Position numbers and translations under genes: made by a program. Below the pieces are notes generated by a model. The model ran no database searches. It saw only the letters and a list, made by a program, of their open reading frames with translations, and was not told the DNA's origin. A stretch of 9,781 nucleotides of DNA from Pseudomonadota bacterium (GTDB lineage Bacteria; Pseudomonadota; Alphaproteobacteria; Micropepsales; Micropepsaceae): positions 1 through 9,781 of the forward strand of contig JANYBR010000084.1 of the NCBI GenBank assembly GCA_025360685.1, written 5' to 3'. Positions 5,972-9,781 of this stretch are shown in pieces (the first letter of the stretch is position 1; every line of letters begins with the position of its first letter).

Positions 5972-6808
5972 CTAGTTCAATCGCGCTAGCTCGATCTTGG
6001 CACCGCTATACTCGATGAATGTGTGTGGACAGCTAGCCACGGCACTGTTCAGACGGGACCTGGCGGCGGGAATGTCCCCACGGTCGATCGACCACTCGGC
6101 CAGATAAAAATCCGCCTCACATTTCTGCTTGATCACCGTCTGCGCCTCGCCGCGGGCGGCCGCCGCGTCGACGGTCTCAGGCTTTGTCTGACCCGCCATG
6201 AAATGAAGGATCGGGGCGGGCCACTCGTCATCGTCGACCGACGACATGGCATGCTTGAGCTGCGCCACATCGAACGCGCCCGTCCGCGCCTCGGCGACGG
6301 CCAGCCAGATGGCCCCATAGGCGTATGTCGGCTCCAGATACACAAGTTGCGCGAAGTCGGCGGCGGCGCCCGAGAAATCGCCGGTACGCCAACGCACCTG
6401 GCCGCGGATGCGATACAGCCCGGCATCGGGCTGAAGAGCTAGCAACGCCGTCAATTCGGCGAGCGCGGGAGCGAACTGTCCCAAGCACAGATTCAAATCC
6501 GCGTGCAGGGTCCTGGCTTCGAGATAAGCCGGCTTGAGTGCCAGCGCAGCCTCGACATCGGAACGCGCGGCAACACAGTTCCCCTTGCGCGCATAGGCAA
6601 TCGCCCTTCCGACATAGGCATTGGGCCGCAAAGCGGTGCTGAGGTCACCAGAGCCGAGAGCCGAAGTGAATGCCGAAATGGCGGCATCGTTGTCAGCGAT
6701 ATTGTTGGCGGACATGCCGCGCGCAAAATTATCGTACGCGGCGGCGTACAGGCTTTGCGGCGCGCCACAGGCAAGCGACAGCAAACCCAGGATAAACAAC
6801 CGGCGCAT
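5972..6808 (-). CDS. exported tetratricopeptide-repeat (TPR) protein
   Basis: A secreted or periplasmic all-helical scaffold of about 278 residues. A basic start (MRRLF) and hydrophobic core give a Sec signal peptide with likely cleavage after SLYA. TPR-like helix pairs run from about residue 27 to 190 (for example NAYVGRAIAYARKGNCVAA, YRIRGQVRWRTGDFSGAAADF), and a last one lies near the C-terminus (FYLAEWSIDRGDIPAARSRL). The segment CEADFYLAEWSIDRGD...CPHTFIEYSGAKIEL resembles the C-terminus of NlpI-like TPR proteins in Bradyrhizobium relatives (recollection). Two ATGs are adjacent (6811 and 6808); AGGGG lies two bases from the first and five from the second, so 6808 is the better start. The gene is 70 bases after metH and 14 bases before the retropepsin gene, implying a role with the protease, perhaps as scaffold or substrate adaptor (inference). 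A lipoprotein is unlikely: the residue at -3 from Cys15 is Ser. Confidence 0.8.
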   Translation of the reverse strand: MRRLFILGLLSLACGAPQSLYAAAYDNFARGMSANNIADNDAAISAFTSALGSGDLSTALRPNAYVGRAIAYARKGNCVAARSDVEAALALKPAYLEARTLHADLNLCLGQFAPALAELTALLALQPDAGLYRIRGQVRWRTGDFSGAAADFAQLVYLEPTYAYGAIWLAVAEARTGAFDVAQLKHAMSSVDDDEWPAPILHFMAGQTKPETVDAAAARGEAQTVIKQKCEADFYLAEWSIDRGDIPAARSRLNSAVASCPHTFIEYSGAKIELARLN

Positions 6809-6826
6809 CATTGCCCCTAACGTCCA

Positions 6827-6855
6827 AGTCTAAGACCAAGCGCAATGCAGCGCAA
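6827..6855 (-). promoter_or_regulatory. candidate promoter of the TPR-retropepsin operon
   Basis: On the - strand TTGCGC (6855-6850) and TAGACT (6832-6827) are separated by exactly 17 bases; each matches the consensus at about four of six positions. The start point would fall some 13 bases before the TPR start codon, just ahead of its ribosome binding site. With only 67 bases after the metH stop and no clear terminator there, readthrough from metH is an alternative source of transcript. Confidence 0.35.
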
Positions 6856-6878
6856 TATTCGGCGAATCCGCGCAAAGA

Positions 6879-9781
<2,903 letters not shown>

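Noticed and set aside
6850..6873. Imperfect hairpin after metH (GCGC arms with ATTC/GAAT core) as terminator
   Set aside because: It has a short stem with an internal loop and no T run on the - strand; it more likely reflects chance GCGC repetition.

Overview
The window looks like a chromosomal stretch of a GC-rich alphaproteobacterium, possibly of the Hyphomicrobiales (Rhizobiales) type. Three things point that way: high GC with many long antisense shadow frames, palindromic intergenic repeats of the kind I recall from Bradyrhizobium-like genomes, and the protein families present. Both ends cut genes: a 5-oxoprolinase on the left (+) and metH on the right (-). The first bases lie inside a palindromic repeat, a common place for an assembly to break, so the window may be a whole contig.

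Left part, + strand: the C-terminal half of a fused 5-oxoprolinase (2-1768), a composite inverted repeat (1771-1888), a monocistronic short-chain dehydrogenase (1966-2652), a very small membrane-peptide ORF with a strong ribosome binding site and a strong intrinsic terminator (2817-2951), and a class I SAM-dependent methyltransferase (3099-3905). The 446 bases between the dehydrogenase and the methyltransferase hold the small ORF, its terminator and a weak candidate promoter; I see no tRNA or rRNA there.

Right part, - strand, read from right to left: methionine synthase metH (to 6879), a secreted TPR protein (6808-5972), a secreted protein with two retropepsin-like DTG domains (5957-5040), and a two-gene operon of a DUF2975 membrane protein (4889-4212) and a small XRE-type repressor (4208-3987). 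The methyltransferase and the repressor gene converge, with 81 bases between them.

Functionally this is mostly a mixed housekeeping neighbourhood: glutamate/glutathione turnover (5-oxoprolinase) and methionine/one-carbon metabolism (MetH). Two small modules are more interesting. One is the TPR plus tandem-retropepsin pair, probably co-translated and exported. The other is the DUF2975/HTH pair, whose promoter carries two TATCGATA boxes placed as if for autoregulation. The 25-codon membrane ORF is the best candidate for something unannotated. I see no CRISPR array, phage, insertion sequence, toxin-antitoxin or defence locus.
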